Assembly (NCBI GenBank): GCA_023014485.1
Contig: JAJOZX010001570.1
Span: forward strand, 487,501-551,500
Reading direction: 5' to 3'
Source: Bathynomus jamesi
Lineage: Eukaryota; Arthropoda; Malacostraca; Isopoda; Cirolanidae
Length of the DNA: 64,000 nucleotides
Of the stretch, positions 62,462 to 64,000 are shown one piece after another. How positions within the stretch are numbered: the first letter of the stretch is position 1; each line of letters opens with the position of its first letter. A program made the translations under genes and the position numbers. The notes beneath the pieces are model-generated. The model worked only from the letters and a program-made list of their open reading frames with translations. It was not told the DNA's origin and did no database searches.

Positions 62462-63212
62462 CTGTTGAAAGAAAAACTTAAATGCGGTTTGATGCTATGA
62501 ACTTCGTTCAGACGAGTTTATATACATATACATACATACATACAATCGGCTTTACTTAGCAGCTCAACCTATCAAGAATGCAAAGGGAGCAAACTATCGC
62601 TACGCATTTTTGATGGGTACAAGGTATTTTAAGCAGTTTTTAGACGATTAAATAAAATATTAATGGGTCTGAAATTGTAGGGATTAGCTAAATGGAGGAG
62701 CGAGCTTAACTTCAAGGAAAACTAACTTCCATTGTATTACAAAACATTAGCGATGTAATAAACAAAAAACAAATCCTATGAACGCACGAGTTACTCTTGC
62801 AAAATTACTTTTTACTATTACAGTTCACGACTTAGCTCACGCATTCAGTAGGTATGCACTTACTGATTCAGTGAAACAGCTTGTAAAAGTTAATTTAAAA
62901 ATATATCTCCATTTTAGGAAATACCCATGTTAAAAGTTGAACTAGTGGCCATTATATTCATAAAACATCCTCATCTACCAAGTTTCGCTACTTCAGCGAT
63001 TTCAACCAAGTGATTCGACAGCACCCTGATGTGAACTATACCTTCAAGCTGGTGGCTGCTTAAACTCTCGGGTTATTGCTCGTTTTCATATTTCACATTT
63101 TTATCTTAATTTGAATATGGGATTAGAAACACGCTCGTATACGATGGATGAAATAATTTCAGATACATTGTCAGAATCCGAATAATGAACGTTTTCAAGC
63201 GAATCCCCTTAC
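62462..63212 (-). other. Intron of the FRRS1-like gene
   Basis: Bounded by GTAAGG at the donor (63212-63207) and a TTTCTTTCAACAG acceptor. AT-rich with TACA repeats near 62522-62545. No insertion recognised. Confidence 0.65.
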
Positions 63213-63326
63213 CGGCGCGTCCATTCTTGGATCTTCGGGTTGAAGAAGGGTTCGGCTTCCATTGAGTTCTTTCAAGGGAAAGACTTCGGAATTTTTTGGT
63301 CTCCTGTCGCTTACACACTGTCCAAT
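63213..63326 (-). CDS. FRRS1: FRRS1-like gene, penultimate coding exon (cytoplasmic linker)
   Basis: 114 bp between TTCTCGTCCAG and GTAAGG, phase 0 to 0, encoding 38 residues: IGQCVSDRRPKNSEVFPLKE, then LNGSRTLLQPEDPRMDAP. It is hydrophilic and links the b561 core to the last membrane helix. The reading frame is uninterrupted and joins both neighbours in phase. A longer reading in another frame here (63378-63106) runs across both splice sites and is not the gene product. Confidence 0.7.
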
Positions 63327-63659
63327 CTGGACGAGAAATAAAAGTTAATTTACATCTTTCGCATTTGCAAATCAACAACTTTGGTCAGAGGATGCACTCC
63401 CCAGTTGCAAACTCGAGAAGAAGGGCTGGGCGTAAGTATGGTAATACAAATACTTCAGAACTAGTGCATTCCATGTTGAAATTAATGTTTTCTATTTTTT
63501 TTTTTTTTTCCCCCGAAATTAAATTGTGATTAAGTTTTTGTTTCACCTCATTAAAAAGTATTAATTTACACTTATTTCATAATGAAGTTATTAACTTAGT
63601 TAAAAAGTTAATGGTTTCTAAATAAATACTTTAATGAATGGTTGATGGGGTGACTTACC
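63327..63659 (-). other. Intron of the FRRS1-like gene
   Basis: Donor GTAAGT (63659-63654), acceptor CCAG at 63330-63327. It contains a poly-T/C run at 63493-63513. Confidence 0.7.
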
Positions 63660-63900
63660 GAAAGTATCAAGTGAATTATACAGTGGAAGGCAATGAAGAC
63701 AATGAGAATGTACCAAGCCACTTCCTTAACCCAATTTCTTTCCTCACCCAAGTACAATTGGAAGCCGAAGAATATTGCAGCAATACCAAGTATTTGGGCG
63801 CTATTCCCCACAAACCAATGGGCCCAGTTAAAGATACTTCTGTTCTTGGCGTTTGGATTTGGTCGGATAGCAGCCATAAACGGTTGAATAAAGCACAAGA
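63660..63900 (-). CDS. FRRS1: FRRS1-like ferric-chelate reductase, cytochrome b561-domain exon
   Basis: A 241-bp exon between CTTTCTCTCCTAG (acceptor) and TCG|GTAAGT (donor). It encodes LCFIQPFMAAIRPNPNAKNR, IFNWAHWFVGNSAQILGIAA, IFFGFQLYLGEERNWVKEVA, then WYILIVFIAFHCIIHLILS. This is the second half of the b561 core: membrane segments around QILGIAAIFFGF and YILIVFIAFHCIIHLIL, with His in AHWFVG and FHCIIH positioned as heme ligands. The family moves electrons across membranes to reduce ferric iron. Earlier exons (reeler and DOMON domains) lie beyond 64000. A 115-residue open frame that continues through both splice sites is not the true product. Confidence 0.85.
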
Positions 63901-64000
63901 CTAGGAGAGAAAGCGTAAAAGCGTAATTAAGACTTCGCTCTCTTTTAAAGCTCAATTACCGTATGTATACCAAAGTCGGCAATCTTTCATTATAGTTGTG

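Noticed and set aside
63106..63378. 90-residue minus frame as the gene product in this interval
   Set aside because: It crosses both splice sites in a frame that does not match the neighbouring exons; the 38-residue exon in the correct phase fits better.

Overview
This is a eukaryotic, intron-bearing, AT-rich nuclear window that looks like arthropod DNA. Pointers are an insect/crustacean-type telomeric repeat block (CCTAA)n near 37.3 kb, an ecdysozoan mix of mariner, Tc1, maT-like DD37D, Tigger, piggyBac-like, hAT, Helitron and CR1/I-type elements, and one animal gene. I cannot name the species. At least two thirds of the window is recognisable mobile DNA joined by long (TA)n, (CA)n and (CT)n microsatellites. 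Almost every long reading frame is a decayed transposon protein.

Host genes: the one well-supported gene is on the minus strand at the right edge. Three consecutive 3' exons (63900-63660, 63326-63213, 62461-62309) with good splice sites and matching phases encode the C-terminal half of a cytochrome b561-domain ferric-chelate-reductase-like protein (FRRS1 family). A 75-bp segment at 5020-4946 (minus) resembles an exon of methionine-R-sulfoxide reductase B.

Layout: 0-1.4 kb holds a hAT C-terminal relic, a MITE and a CR1 3' end. 1.8-4.8 kb is CR1-type LINE family A, copy A. 5.3-9.7 kb holds a deleted Tigger, a piggyBac-like MITE and a DD37D element carrying a nested mariner relative. 9.8-20 kb holds SINEs, MITEs, a deleted mariner, a large palindromic Penelope-like structure and long unassigned stretches. 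20.4-28.5 kb is a stack of insertions in LINE copy B: two MITEs (one with a third inside it), then a 4.7-kb TIR element encoding a large zinc-finger/XPG-like protein (Academ-like), then a Tc1. 28.5-30.7 kb is LINE copy C. 30.8-40.2 kb is dense in MITEs, mariner/Tc1 relics and two SINE families. 42-45 kb has LINE copy D, another Penelope-like end and a Helitron 3' end inside a different LINE. 45.8-51.2 kb is a mariner split by a hAT MITE and by a 3.8-kb CR1. 51.4-54.7 kb is a SCAND3/ZBED-type hAT. 54.7-58.7 kb is a GC-rich I-type LINE whose RT is deleted but whose 13-bp TSD is perfect. 59-64 kb is the gene-bearing end.

How the parts fit: the SINEs appear to depend on the LINEs. A short T-arm-like core occurs in the CR1 3' UTR, in a 5S-rRNA-derived SINE family and in a dimeric tRNA-derived SINE family, suggesting one retrotransposition machinery. 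LINE 3' ends run directly into (TA)n, which offers a source for the many TA microsatellites. The most unusual items are the Academ-like element, the 5S-derived SINE with its shared tail, and hammerhead-ribozyme-like cores in Penelope-like ends.
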